From NCBI RefSeq assembly GCF_050947875.1, contig NC_134570.1:203063750-203127749 (forward strand): DNA of 64,000 nt, written 5' to 3'. Shown one piece after another: positions 21,425 through 31,775 of the stretch. A program made the translations under genes and the position numbers. Under the pieces are notes generated by a model that saw nothing but the letters and a program-made list of their open reading frames with translations, was not told the origin of the DNA and did no database searches. The first letter of the stretch is position 1; the number at the start of each line of letters is the position of its first letter. This DNA is from Dermacentor variabilis (taxonomy: Eukaryota > Arthropoda > Arachnida > Ixodida > Ixodidae).

Positions 21425-21910
21425 ACTGTCGACGTCGGGGAGGTCGAAGCGGCTTAGGCTTAGCGCACGGTGGCGCGAGGCCTAGTGCGGCAGCTGATCG
21501 GCAAAAGGCAGTTTTCGGCCCGTGGGCCCGCTTAGGGTGGACCGACGGCCACCCAATTTGAACAGATGGTAGCGCTCACCTTTACGAACGGTGTAGTGAA
21601 GAGATGGGCACTGCGTGGATGGAAAGTCGAACGAAATCGCCGTATTTGTACAGAGCCGATGCGAAGCGCGTTCGCACTCGCTGGCCCCCTGGCGGTGCTC
21701 GCCAGAGAGAAGAAAAAGCGTGGTGCGCGGGGGAGACGCCAGTAGAGTTCCAGGAAGCGACGCCAGGAGGAGGTCAACCACCGGACCGGGCGTTGAAGAC
21801 GGGCCGTCGGACTCCCGACCCGAGCCCACCAGGACTTCACCCGACCGGGGCCTCCTGCCAACCTGTTCCTGTGCGTCGCCCGTCTACCCGAGCGTGCCGC
21901 CAGCTCCTCA

Positions 21911-22134
21911 AGGCCGGCGAGCTTCTGTGCTCGTGGGTACGACGAGAACAGTCGGGCTACGGGCCCGAGTTCTACGCCAGCTGCCCGGCCAGAACGCCGC
22001 CCCCGTCTGTTGTGCGGCCTGCTGTCCGAGGCCGGCGTTTGAGCTTCTGTGCCCGTGGGCAAAACAAGAGCAGTCGGGCTACGGGCCCGAGCTCTACACC
22101 CAGCTGCCCGGCCAGAACGCCGCCGCTGTCTACT
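21911..22134 (+). repeat. Two tandem ~120-bp GC-rich units inside the LTR-like element
   Basis: The blocks at 21911-22011 and 22029-22134 share gagcttctgtg, cagtcgggctacgggcccga and agctgcccggccagaacgcc. Open frames across this part are a by-product of high GC content. Confidence 0.8.
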
Positions 22135-22944
22135 CGTGCCACCAAGCCGCCTGCTTTACCTCTCCAAGCCAGAGCTGGTCAGGTCCAGTCACCCGGTCAG
22201 TCAACTTACACCACGACCTTTGGTGAGACCGGCGCCACTCCTTTCATCAGCTTGTCGCCGCGTCGCCGCGTCGAGACAGTTGTGTCCCTACCGTCGTGGC
22301 AAGCACGGACTCGCGCACTAGTTAGCTCCATACTAGCCCCAAGTGTGTTTCTTTCTGCGATTATGTCTATTTGAGTGTTTCTTTTATGTTTTCTATTTTA
22401 TTCTATTTATTTTAAGCCTTTTTAGTTCCATTAAAAGTTTGTGTGTGTGTTCACACCAACGGCTTTGTCCTCAATTGGGTTCTTGGAGGCTCCGCCTAAG
22501 AGAACCGTTAAAACATTTGAGTGCACGAACCTTTGCCCCCATATTAGGATCATCACACACTTCCATTCCATGTAAGATGTTAGAAGATATACTTGCCTCT
22601 AATCTTGCTAGCTTTCTTGACACTAACTCATTTTTTTCACCATCGCAACACGGCTTCCGCAAGACATATTCATGTGAAACACAACTAGTTTTATTTACGC
22701 ATAAGCTAAACGTCATTCTTGACCGCTCTTCAACTGCCGACTGTATATTTTTAGATTTTGGAAAGCGTTTGACGAAGTGTGCCATAATGTTTAAGCTGCA
22801 TCGAATTAACATTGATCCCAGACTGCTTGCATGGCTTGAGTGCTTTCTTTCTAACCGTTCACAGTTTGTCATTGCTAATGACACAAACTCTCAACCGAGC
22901 AGAGCACAGTCCGGCGTACCTCAAGGGTCGGTACTTGGTCCCCT

Positions 22945-22954
22945 CCTTTTTTTT
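22945..22954. repeat. SINE target site duplication CCTTTTTTTT (partner 23196-23205)
   Basis: The same CC plus T-run precedes the tRNA-like head and follows the SINE 3' end. The RT frame fits with one copy removed. The exact length is uncertain because of the homopolymer. Confidence 0.7.
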
Positions 22955-23195
22955 TTTTACCCGCCGTGGTTGCTCAGTGGCTATGGTGTTGGGCTGCTGA
23001 GCACGACGTCGCGGGATCGAATCCCGGCCACGGCGGCCACATTTCGATGGGGGCGAAATGCAAAAACACCCGTGTGCTTAGTTTTAGGTGCACGTTAAAG
23101 AACCCCAGGTGGTCAAAATTTCCGGAGTCCTCCACTACGGCGTGCCTCATAATCAGATAGTGGTTTTGGCACGTAAAACCCCAAATATTATTAAT
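22955..23195 (+). mobile_element. tRNA-derived SINE (tick Ruka-like), full length
   Basis: A tRNA-like head (about 22961-23040) has an A-box-like ggttgctcagtggctatgg and a B-box gggatcgaatccc. The body contains gtgcacgttaaagaacccca, ctactacggcgtgcctcat-type sequence and cgtaaaaccccaaatatta. Three further copies in this window share the body. The family name is from memory of a tick SINE with a tRNA head. Confidence 0.85.
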
Positions 23196-24305
23196 CCTTT
23201 TTTTTAATTTACATAAATGATCTACCCTCTTGTGTTTCCTCTAACATTCACTTATTCGCCGATGATTGCGTAATATTCAGGGAAATAATATGTGACACTG
23301 ATATATCTTCTCTTCAGTCCGACCTTAACGCTATTTCTACATTGTGCCAATCATGGTCAATGGAATTAAATATCAAAAAATGTAAATTTATGCGCGTGTC
23401 CAGAACTTCTAACCAGCTTCCTTCTTACTGCGTTAATAATCTCCCCTTATGCCCTGTTTCCTCCTACAAATATCTTGGTGTCCATATTACTAGAAACCTC
23501 TCCTGGTCCATGCACGCTTCTTACGTAATTAAAAATGCTAACCGCATGCTGGAATACCTAAAACGCAATTTCACAAAGGCACCGTCTTCCCTAAAATTAA
23601 TGTTATACAAGTCACTAGTCCGCTCAAAGCTTGAGTACGCCGGAGCAGTTTGGGATCCCTTTCAGCAAAACCTAATTCACTCTTTGGAAATGGTACAAAA
23701 TAACTCTGCTCGTTTCGTTTTTTCTAATTATGACCGAACTGCCAGCACTTCTGTAACGAAATTAAACCTTGATTTGCCATCTTTAGCCTCTCGCCGTAAA
23801 GGCCTTAGACTTTCACTTTTTTCATAAGATATTTCATCATCCTTCACTTCGCGATGAACTTATCTCCCCTACTCAATACATTTCATCAAGGTTAGATCAC
23901 AATAACAAAGTTGCAATTTCATTATGCCAAACCAATGTCACGTCTCATTCATTCCTTCCGCGTACATCTGCCGAGTAGAATCGCCTACAAGCCTCAACCG
24001 CTACTATTGTTGACCATCAGCACTTCATGGCAGTATTAGATAACATTGTATAAACAGGAGCATTTCATTCGTGTTTTTGTACTGCCAATTGTATCACTGT
24101 TTTTGTATTACCGGAACACTGTATTATTGCACTGCATGCACCGTATTTAATTTTATTGACCAGTACTCCAGGAACACTAAGATAACATTGTATAACCGAG
24201 ATCCATCTATTTCTGTACTATTAACCATTTTGCTGCACTGTACTTCTTTTTCTGTATTTGATGTAACCACTCGCCTCTTTAATGCCTCTGGCCCTGAGGG
24301 TACAC

Positions 24306-24359
24306 GAAATAAATAAATAATTAATTAATTAATTAAATAAATACATAAATAAATAAATA
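24306..24359 (+). repeat. (AAAT)n/(TTAA)n tail of the outer LINE
   Basis: A simple A/T repeat follows ctgagggtacacg and marks the 3' end of the element. Confidence 0.75.
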
Positions 24360-25480
24360 GCTTGAGAATCTGCGCAGATTACCACATCTCAAACAGTTTA
24401 CCAAGAAGGGTGTGTATCTTCTAAAGTGTATTGATGACGAGCAAGGCTGCTCGCACGGCACCAAATAGTTCTCTTCAATTGACCTGCTATCAGGATGCTG
24501 GCAGATGAAGGTGGACCACCAAGACCGAGAGAATACGGGTTTCGCGACTGCTGATGGCCTCTACCAAGGTAAAGTGATGCATTTTGGCCTATGTGACGCT
24601 CCTGCCACTTTCCAGCGCAACATGGACGGTTTTCTTTGAGGCTTCAAGTTCGCTACGTGAACGTTTTTTTTTACTACTTGTGAAAACCCTCTCTCGTCCG
24701 CCCACCGGTGCTTGATGTTTTTCGCTGTGCTCAGCTTTAGCATAGCTTGTAGAAATGTCTCTTTCACTGTGAAATCGCCGTACACGGACACCTTGTTGAC
24801 GGTGCTGGCGTGCAACCAGACCCTGACAAAGTCCGCGCAGTATAGTCAGTTTCCTACTTCACGTACGGACAACGTCGCCTGCAGTCTTCTTGGCCTGTGC
24901 TCGTATTTCCCTCGTTTTGCCTAGAACTTCCCGGAAGCAGCCCGCGCTTTCACTGGAAGTACTAAAGAAGGACGTCGTTCTCACTTGGAGTCGGGAACAA
25001 GCGCACGCATTTTTATCGCTCGTTTCCATCCTAACCAACCCAAGCCATTTCGACCCGTCAGGCAGCACAGATGTTCGTACGATGCCAGTGGCCACAGTAA
25101 AGGCGCTGTCTTTGCACAACAACAGTACGCAGTTGCCTACGCAAGTCGAAGGATAATTACTCCATTAAATAGCGCAAGTGCTTTGCTCTCGTCTAGGCCA
25201 TCGCAATATTCTGACTGTACCTGCCTGGCGGGGACTTCTCTGTTATTACAGACCACCATGCACTTTGCTGTTTTTCCTCGCTCATATACCCCACTGGTCG
25301 CCTTGGCCGCTAGGCACTACGTTTGCAAGAACACAAATTTTTGTTGTTCAACAAATCTGGGTGGCTTCACCAAGACACCCACTGCTTGTTTTCATATCGA
25401 GTCGATCCTCCCTATACACCCGGAAACCTGCAGCCTTCGTAATTTCCCTCACAGACTTCATCCACATAGCTGACAAACAG
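24360..25480 (+). pseudogene. Decayed Ty3/gypsy RT and RNase H
   Basis: Scattered frames give TGFATADGLYQG, KVMHFGLCDAPATFQRN (RT palm), then SLLGLCSYFPRFA (tether) and AVAYASRRIITPLNSA with a trace of the last RNase H block (LLQTTMHFAVF). Frames change often and the YxDD box was not recovered. It probably belongs with the integrase relic at 26349-26790. Confidence 0.65.
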
Positions 25481-25502
25481 CGCCGTGACTCATCTTTTTG
25501 GC

Positions 25503-26040
25503 CTATAAAGTATAAACCCCATGCAAGCGATTTTGCACGCGACAGCGACAGGCGACGCGATGGAGATGGCTGTCGCGTTCGCTCGTCGCCTACAAGTTGC
25601 ACCCCATGGGAGCGATGACTTCGAGCGACGTCTCCCCAGTGTTGCCGGTATGAGGGCAGCAATATAGGCGCCGAAACTAGCGTGACGCGTGCTTTATTAA
25701 CTTAAGTTGATGTATTTTACTGTAAAAAGCAGCATAAAATATTTCTGAAAGTCTTGCAGTAGGTTCTTATCCTTACACCTATAAAAATTCAATCGTTTGC
25801 TCGTTCCGTGCGACAATCGGAAGTACTGGAGTTATGTACATCCAGTTCCGACTTCGCGCTATTGGCTAGTCGCTCATAGCACTTCCGGGCGACGAGCGAC
25901 GAATTCTAGATTTGCAAAACCGAGCGATCGCGCGACAAGACCGAGTGATCTGTTCAAGCGATGGCCTGATCCGTCGCGCGAACCCGTCGCTCGTCGCTGT
26001 CGCGCACAAAATCGCGCTAATGGGGTTTAGCCTTTAGAGA
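25503..26040. mobile_element. MITE with ~50-bp terminal inverted repeats
   Basis: The left end has taaaccccatgcaagcgatt then ttgcacgcgacagcgacagg. The right end, read on the other strand, has taaaccccattagcgcgatt then ttgtgcgcgacagcgacgag. The interior has more inverted Asp-less GC-rich motifs (cgctcgtcgc and gcgacgagcg) and no protein frame. The element lies between two parts of a gypsy fossil. Confidence 0.75.
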
Positions 26041-26049
26041 CAGTTTCAA

Positions 26050-26290
26050 TTTTCCACTTACTCTTCCCTACGATAAAACATCGATTGGGGCTAGTTGGTA
26101 CGTGGTATATTGAAAGTGAAAAATTCAGCGCAAAACGCCGGACAACCCACAAAGAAGAGACGAGACAAGCCGCGGCGTTGACTAAGAACTGATTTATTCT
26201 TCTTGCGACAACGCATAAAATACCTTTCCCCACTCGACCAAGCATGCGTGCTCAATGAAGGACACAGAAATTCATATCACGCTAAAGCCC
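26050..26290 (-). mobile_element. Penelope-type 3' end fragment
   Basis: On the minus strand it reads aataaatcagttcttagtca, then cttgtctcgtctcttc and cggcgttttgcgct. The order matches the 3' end of the Penelope-like element at 54500-54600 (cgcaataaa, cttgtcc, gttttgcgctaaac). Similarity is moderate and based on short motifs. Confidence 0.45.
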
Positions 26291-26348
26291 GTTACTGAAG
26301 ACGTGCGCACAGGAAATTATATTCGGCTGAGTACAGAGACAAGGAGGT

Positions 26349-26790
26349 ATGGCTGATACAGTAGTCTGCTTTTTCCTTTGTGTGGAAAGCCCCCAAAGCC
26401 AGCCTCGCATGTTCATTTGTAATTTTGTCGAGAATCCTTCCCTACGTATGTTTGTGCTTCGCAACGACAGCTTGGACCACGGCAACGCCCGTCCTGATGG
26501 CGATGAGCTTTTTCTTGTTGTTTCCGCGCATGTATGCTCTGCTGTTTTGGGCCAGTTTGATGACGTACTGGCCGCCAAACACCTAGGAATTTCGGTCATG
26601 TAGGGTCGCATCCGTAGCGGCTTCTTTTGGCCTGGTCTTTACCGTCAAGTGTCACAGTACTTCGCGGCTTGTGATTTCAGCGAGACGCAAGACACCTGCC
26701 CCACTGCCACTGGCAGCTTTGAGCCTCTGGACATCCCTGATGAAACCTTCTTCCAGGTGGGACTTCATCATCTAGGGCCAGTTATTGTTC
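26349..26790 (+). pseudogene. Decayed gypsy integrase zinc-binding region
   Basis: The frame gives FDDVLAAKHLGISV, then a stop and GRIRSGFFWPGLYRQVSQYF with a damaged Cys pair (CDFSETQDTC), followed by GSFEPLDIPDETFFQVGL, which leads to the catalytic core. The His-Cys pattern and FFWPGLY are typical of gypsy integrases. The core itself is missing after 26790. Confidence 0.7.
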
Positions 26791-27810
26791 TGCGATTTTA
26801 ATGTTTAAGTCTGAGAATGTTTAACATAAAAGCCATGCGCTGTGGGTGTTTCGTTTCATGACATTTGTTTTGCTGGCTTTCATTCTCAAGATCCTTATAA
26901 AAATTTGTCGAGAATGTAGGACAAGGTACGAGCAACTTCAGTGATAAAATGGCGCGGCATGTACCGCATATATCGCATGTCAAATAGCAAGGCATATCAT
27001 ATACATATACACAAATATATACGAAAATTTTCGCTCCCGTACAACTCCGCCGACACCGACACAGAATTTTCAGCGATGCGGGGCCTTTAGCACTGTCGCG
27101 TTAAAAGAACAAAGGGTTAGCAAAAGAAGAACAAACACGAGTGCCGCAAAACATGAGTTGACTAGTCACCTGCCTAGAAAAAAGTAAAAGAACAGAATAA
27201 ATATTGCCATTTATAATTCTAGCGCCGGATAGCACAGTGCGAAAATATCCTGACTAAATGCAAAATTTCATTTCTTTTCCTTCACGTTTTCTTTTTTTCA
27301 GAACTATACGAAAATAAAAAAAAACTATTGGGCACAGAGCTAGGACAAACACGACCATATTTATTTCTGTAACTCTGAAACGAATAAATTGCTACATTAT
27401 TGCATCACAAAAGTCCCAGCAGAGATTCCGGGTCCAAATTCTAGGCGCGATTTCACGTCAAGGCATTGATTTCGCATCAAAGCGTGAAGATCGGCGTTTC
27501 TATAAATCTGTGTCTGATTCATTTCCGCTTGGAGCGTCAATGCTTCGCAGCACAGTGGACGAAGGCTTCCGAGAATTGAGGTTCGAGTGCACGTGCACAA
27601 GTTTTTGCACGCGATCCCGTGCGAGCCTCGTGCGTAGCTTGGTGTGCACATTACCAAACTCGGACCAGTTTCTTTCACATGCCGCGGAAGAAGGGGGAAC
27701 CTGGAGTACGCGGCAGGCGAGGGGAGATCAAGGGTTGGTTTAAACAAAGTCCTTGCTACCACGTGGACAGATTAAGTTTCTTCGCAGACCACAAAACTCC
27801 TTTTTGACAG
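26791..27810. other. Unassigned intron stretch
   Basis: AT-rich to about 27400, then mixed sequence with short frames and no recognised protein or terminal repeats. Confidence 0.4.
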
Positions 27811-27811
27811 C

Positions 27812-28110
27812 GAATCATCAGAAGCCAACAAACACTGACACCAATGACAACACGGGGGAATTACTTGTGCTTAACAAATGAAATGAAGAAACGATAAATT
27901 AATGGAAATGAAAGTGGATGAAAAAACAACTTGCCACAGGTGGGGAACGATCCCACAACCTTCGCATTTCGCGCGCGACGCTCTACCAATTGAGCTACCG
28001 CTGCGCCGTTTGCCCGCCCACTTTCTTGGGTATTTATGTTTCCTAGTATAACACGGGGAGTGTTAGCCAGCGCCAACAATCACAGACCTAGGTGGCCGAT
28101 GTGGGACATC
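27812..28110 (-). mobile_element. tRNA-derived SINE, copy 1 of a second family
   Basis: The minus strand has a leader (ccagcacagaaaggatgtcc), a tRNA-like core with A-box tagctcaattggtagagcg and B-box ggatcgttccc, and a tail acttgtc..cttcatttcatttg ending near the motif ggtgtcagtgtttgttggctt. The same leader and tail flank the copy at 38773-39008. A tRNA-gene call is not supported because the anticodon loop is irregular and the leader and tail are conserved. Confidence 0.75.
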
Positions 28111-28275
28111 CTTTCTGTGCTGGCACTTCTTGCTCCAGCAAGAACCACCGGCAGCCACTTCAATCGTCAAACCAATCCAACAAATCGTCAAAACCATTGC
28201 AGCGCCCGCATCTCCAGCGGTGGGCCTTGCGCCCAATATACGGAGCTTTGGATGAGTGGTTCCCCACACTCCATC

Positions 28276-28437
28276 ATGGCTACAACTATTGGACGACCAC
28301 GAGTAGTGCGTCGTCCTGAGGAAGAAGCTGCCTACCACGAGCGTCAGCGAGAGTTGGCTCGTGAACGGGCTCGTCGTCGTAGGGCCGATACCGAGCTGCG
28401 CGCCACACATGCCGAGTTTAAACGCCAGCGCTCCTAA
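28276..28437 (+). CDS. Small basic GRPR-motif protein, unknown function
   Basis: A 53-codon frame starts MATTIGRPRVVRR and continues with Glu/Arg-rich segments (RQRELARERARRRRADTELR) ending in FKRQRS. GRPR is an AT-hook-like core, and the Arg-rich rest could be helical DNA- or RNA-binding sequence. A related frame lies on the minus strand at 32833-33095. The two loci suggest a repeat-borne gene rather than a host gene. No function is claimed. Confidence 0.35.
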   Translation: MATTIGRPRVVRRPEEEAAYHERQRELARERARRRRADTELRATHAEFKRQRS

Positions 28438-28721
28438 AGCATGCTAACCACACGAACCATGCGACTTCAAAAATGAGGTGACAGAATGGCAAAAAAAACT
28501 TTTACAATGTAGGCTGATTACAAAGTTTCACTCGCGTGGTGTATCACTTCGTGTAACTAACACAGCCTCGCTGTTCGATCATCTTCCCGGACAGGAAGGG
28601 CTGTGTTTTTTTACCACCCTTATATATACGTCGAAAGAGGGCGCATCGCAACAAAATAATTTTGCGGGGAAGTTATTTTGTTTTTCAGAAACGTAGACTG
28701 TTGGGCCAGTTGGTGCATCGT

Positions 28722-28834
28722 GTAGTGTCGTTGAGCGGAAATACGGGCAGGAAGAAACGGAGTGGACAGGACAGACGCTGTCTGTCCTATCTAATTCGCT
28801 TTTACCCGCCCGTACGTCCACTCAACGACACTAC
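28722..28834. mobile_element. Short fold-back element
   Basis: The 14-base end gtagtgtcgttgag (28722-28735) is perfectly inverted at 28821-28834. Inner arms also pair (acgggcagg with cccgcccgt), and the centre gacagacgctgtctgtc is a near palindrome. Confidence 0.7.
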
Positions 28835-30780
28835 GTGACTCTTTTGTTTGTGTCTTAATTTTATCCTAGTAAAAAAAGTCCCGTTTTTTTTTCTAAATTT
28901 TCAATGTCTTTTTCAACCACTACATCTCTAATCCTGACTACGCCCTGTCACACTTATTGAGAAGTGACAAGCCTACAGAGACAATTCGAGGCGACTAAGT
29001 CGCCGAGCATCACATGGCCCCGCCAAATTTTCTTCAATGAGGATTCGTTTTAGGTGCATTTTTACCTTTGGGCTACACACCGCGGTGATTTTCTACTAGG
29101 CACTGAAAGCTAAATAAGAAGAAGCGGACCAATCGCAAACGCCGGCACCACCCTCTTCATCAGCTTATCTACACAAATTGCGATAGCCTGGCCCCGCCGA
29201 AGTCATCTTCATTTCTGCGTGCTTTTCGCCTCTGGCCAGGCAATTAGATAACAAGAACTTGTCAAGTAAGGCAATGCTATTCGCCTTGAAAGCAAACAAA
29301 AGTGACCTCCTATAAACGAGGAGAGCGTTTCATTGACCCGTTCAAAGAAAGCTACGGGTCACCGGCCGATGCTTGCGTCAAGGTTAGCTTAATTTGACGC
29401 CAGGAGATTGGAATGAAAGTAGGTTGGAACAGTTTTATGTTATAGGGCCCTGCTGTCTTCCGTCTGTGGCTGTCTAGGCATGTGTCTTGCCACTAATCAT
29501 TTTACCCCGTGCTTGCCATACGTAGCCCAATTTTGGTACGACGCATCACCAGACAAACACAGGGCCATCGTTGATTTGGGGAAGCCACGCGCGCGTGGTC
29601 CAATGACGAATGAACGCGTGCGCATTTCGTCTTCGTCGGCGTCGTTTTCTTTCATTCATGACATGTGTTTATTTTTTACATAATAGTTCTTCCTTAACTA
29701 TCCACGCTTTTTTTTTCCTTTCTCCCTTCTGATTTTCGCCTCTTACGACTTCACTCCGGCCTGGATGTTGCTTGCAGATCTAGTGCCAATCGTGGATATA
29801 CGTGATGCTGCACAAGGACTGCTTTGGATTGGTTTCTTTTGCTGAGTTTTATGTAAGAATTACAGACAGACATGCCAGTTCTGCAGAACTCACTAAAAAC
29901 ATGCAAACACAAATGGCACTGACTGAGCTGATCATTCAAAAATATTCGTCAGAACCCATCTCACGATGACTGACGGCGGTAGCGCGCTTAGTATTAAAGC
30001 AATACAGCGAAAAAAAACGTATTGCTTGCGCCGAAAGGTGTTATGTATGCAACGCGTACTATCAGCGGGGCTCTTCTTTATGAACACTGCGTCTTCTAGA
30101 GCTGCCGTCGTGAAGCCTCCAGTGGGTTCTGAAATGAATGGCGCGCTGCTTCATGCGCTAAGAAACGCATCACGCGGGTGCCTGTTTTACCTCGCCGGCG
30201 TTGTAAAGCGCAGCTCTTAGGCGCCCATTTCTGCGTTGAGCGGTGCCCTCCCTAGGCGTCCCTCGGAGTAACCGAGCGAACGAACTCCGGTTGACAGAGC
30301 GAACGCGGAGCGCTGCGAGGGATGAAAGACGGCGATAGCGAAGAGAACGCGATGAGAAAATAGGAGAAGGCAGGTGCACCACAACTATGAGGCAGCTAGT
30401 GGAGGGCATGGCGAAACCTTGAGAATAAAAGCGTAGTGCCGCGCAAGACGTGCTCTGCAGCGACGACCGCTACGAGATGGCGCTAGAGTAGCGCGTCATC
30501 TTCTGTCCACTGATGATGCCATTGATAAAGCATGCGGCGAGTGCGCCCACCGATACCATATATGGAAACAAAGCGCTGTATGCGCGGAGGTCTGTCTGCG
30601 GTGGCTACTGTTAATCGTGCTTACGCGTGACCCACGCGCTGTCTTTCGCGATCTCCCGATTAGCGAGGCAGTCGCGCCACACTTCGCTCCGTTTGTAATG
30701 TCCGCACGAGACAGATTGTCTGCGCCAGTGAATATATCGCGAAATGAAAACACGTACACAGCTCCGCTCAAATTTGGCAT
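28835..30780. other. Unassigned intron stretch
   Basis: No protein similarity was seen. A GC-richer part at about 30170-30470 contains aataaa (near 30425) and may be an old repeat, but I could not assign it. Confidence 0.35.
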
Positions 30781-31140
30781 TAAAGGGTCACTGAAACGAA
30801 ACAATAAATGAGTTTAGACTAATAAAGCATTGTTTAAGAACACTGCAGGTAGTCATTTCAAAATTATAGTTTGAATATTAGACGAGTAAATGAAGGTCGA
30901 AATATCAGTATTTGAATTTCGCGCCTGAACCCCCGACGCCGGTACGTCAGTGTGACGTCAGGGTTTCCAAAGTATGCTTTCGCATTTGGGCTACGTTGGC
31001 TGAGTAAAGATTCCCGAAACTTGCAATGCTGAATATTTGGTTAATTTAGAACACAATATAGTCAATCTGTACCGCTGTATAAGTAAGTAGGCTCTAGAAG
31101 ATGCCATCAAAATCCATGACGTCACAGCGACCAGGCGCGG
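30781..31140 (+). repeat. Probable tick non-autonomous repeat beginning TTAAAGGGTCACTGAAA
   Basis: The start ttaaagggtcactgaaacga and the internal cgtcagtgtgacgtcaggg are typical of an abundant short tick repeat known to me by appearance. A related start occurs at 57453 (ttaaagggtcctgaaa). No coding capacity. Confidence 0.4.
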
Positions 31141-31365
31141 GAACTTCAAGAGGGCTCGCCAGCCGTGTTTCGTCCTTGCGCTTTTTCTGGCTTACCAAGC
31201 GTCTTGTCGTGGTAAGAGTGGTGTTTTGGTGTAGTAGAGAGGCAATCTACTGATCCAGAAGAAATCATTTTTCTCTTTACTGTCTGTTTAAGGAGTATTG
31301 CAATCGTCTGTGAATTGTTTTTAATGTGCTTACACTCTTTCCGCACTTTCCGTGGGGCCAGCAAT

Positions 31366-31570
31366 CTATGTATGTATGTATGTATGTATGTATGTATGTA
31401 TGTATGTATGTATGTATGTATGTATGTATGTATGTATGTGTGTGTGTGTATGTATGTATGTATGTATGTATGTATGTATGTATGTATGTATGTATGTATG
31501 TATGTATGTATGTATGTATGTATGTATGTATGTATGTATGTATGTATGTATGTATGTATGTATGTATGTA
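31366..31570. repeat. (TATG)n microsatellite with one TGTG interruption
   Basis: About 205 bases of tatg units, with a short tgtgtgtg stretch near 31438-31448. The MYVC and TYIH frames on it are artefacts. Confidence 0.98.
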
Positions 31571-31632
31571 CAGGGTGGTCCGTTATGAAAGGGCACACGC
31601 GAGCGAGTGGTCTGTGCTCTGTTAAGGCTCCT

Positions 31633-31775
31633 TAGAGGCGCCACCAAGTGGCAGCAGCGGGAATCAAGTCCGCTTCTGGCGTCATCTATTGGCGGCCAGA
31701 ACAACCAGACAAGGTTCATAGGCAAGCGCCTGCTGCACTCCCTCCTACGCCAGAAGGATGCGCAAGGAACGGGCC
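31633..31775 (+). repeat. Copy 1 of inverted repeat pair (KWQERE/SSIGGQNNQ)
   Basis: This block encodes KWQQRESSPLLASSIGGQNNQ. A homologous block lies on the other strand at 34680-34826 (KWQEREARPLVASSIGGQNNQ). It is part of an unrecognised repeated element. Confidence 0.7.

Larger units (their letters stand above)
7299..21599 (-). mobile_element. LINE B: I-superfamily non-LTR retrotransposon with RNase H, interrupted twice
   Basis: Read on the minus strand: 5' region 21425-21599, ORF1 (21424-20990 then 15688-14479), ORF2 (14498-13108, then 9503-7398) and a 3' region with AATAAA (near 7315) and an ACC-rich end. ORF2 has endonuclease, reverse transcriptase and RNase H, the layout of the I superfamily. 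LINE A interrupts ORF1 and a gypsy fragment interrupts RT. Without insertions it is about 5.4 kb. Several frameshifts and stops show it is old relative to LINE A. Confidence 0.85.
7059..22557. mobile_element. LTR-like unit with TG/CA ends, itself split by LINE B
   Basis: The unit starts TGTGATG (7059-7065) and ends CATCACA (22551-22557), a 7-bp inverted terminal match, and is flanked by 5-bp duplications. After removal of LINE B and one 8-bp duplication it is about 1.19 kb (7059-7298 plus 21608-22557). This fits a solo LTR of a Ty3/gypsy or related element. I found no second LTR, PBS or coding part belonging to it. It carries an internal roughly 120-bp repeat. Another non-autonomous element type is possible. 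Confidence 0.72.
22563..23827 (+). pseudogene. Outer LINE ORF2, part 2: reverse transcriptase, split by a SINE
   Basis: The RT resumes with SIPCKMLEDILASNLASFLD and goes on to SPSQHGFRKTYSCETQL, ADCIFLDFGKR (a damaged ..DFSKAFD block with a small deletion) and SGVPQGSVLGPLLF. A SINE at 22955-23195 interrupts it. After that come LIYINDLP, LFADDCVIF (intact FADD), LNIKKCKFMRVSR and YKYLGVHI to the stop at 23827. A tail in another frame (about 23828-24030) looks like the last ORF2 residues. No RNase H is present, as expected for CR1/L2-type elements. Confidence 0.85.
4125..24359 (+). mobile_element. CR1/L2-like non-LTR retrotransposon with 2A motif, split by nested insertions
   Basis: Its parts in order are ORF1 (4125-5490), ORF2 endonuclease and start of RT (about 5520-7058), the rest of RT (22563-22954 and 23206-23827), a short 3' region, and an A/T-rich tail at 24306-24359 of (AAAT)n type. 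The RT frame is cut at 7058 and resumes at 22563 without lost sequence. Without its insertions the element would be about 4.6 kb, typical of this group. Clade assignment is by the endonuclease-RT layout, lack of RNase H and the ORF1 pattern. The true 5' end is not determined. Confidence 0.82.

Noticed and set aside
21604..22374. Overlapping GC-rich frames as genes
   Set aside because: They lie in the LTR-like unit, occur in several frames at once and show only a tandem repeat, with no protein similarity.
27945..28010. Functional tRNA gene on the minus strand
   Set aside because: A/B boxes are good, but leader and tail are shared with two other copies, and the anticodon arm is irregular; a SINE explains it.
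31315..31725. MYVC and TYIH repeat proteins
   Set aside because: These are all frames of the TATG microsatellite; the same applies at 36037-36426.
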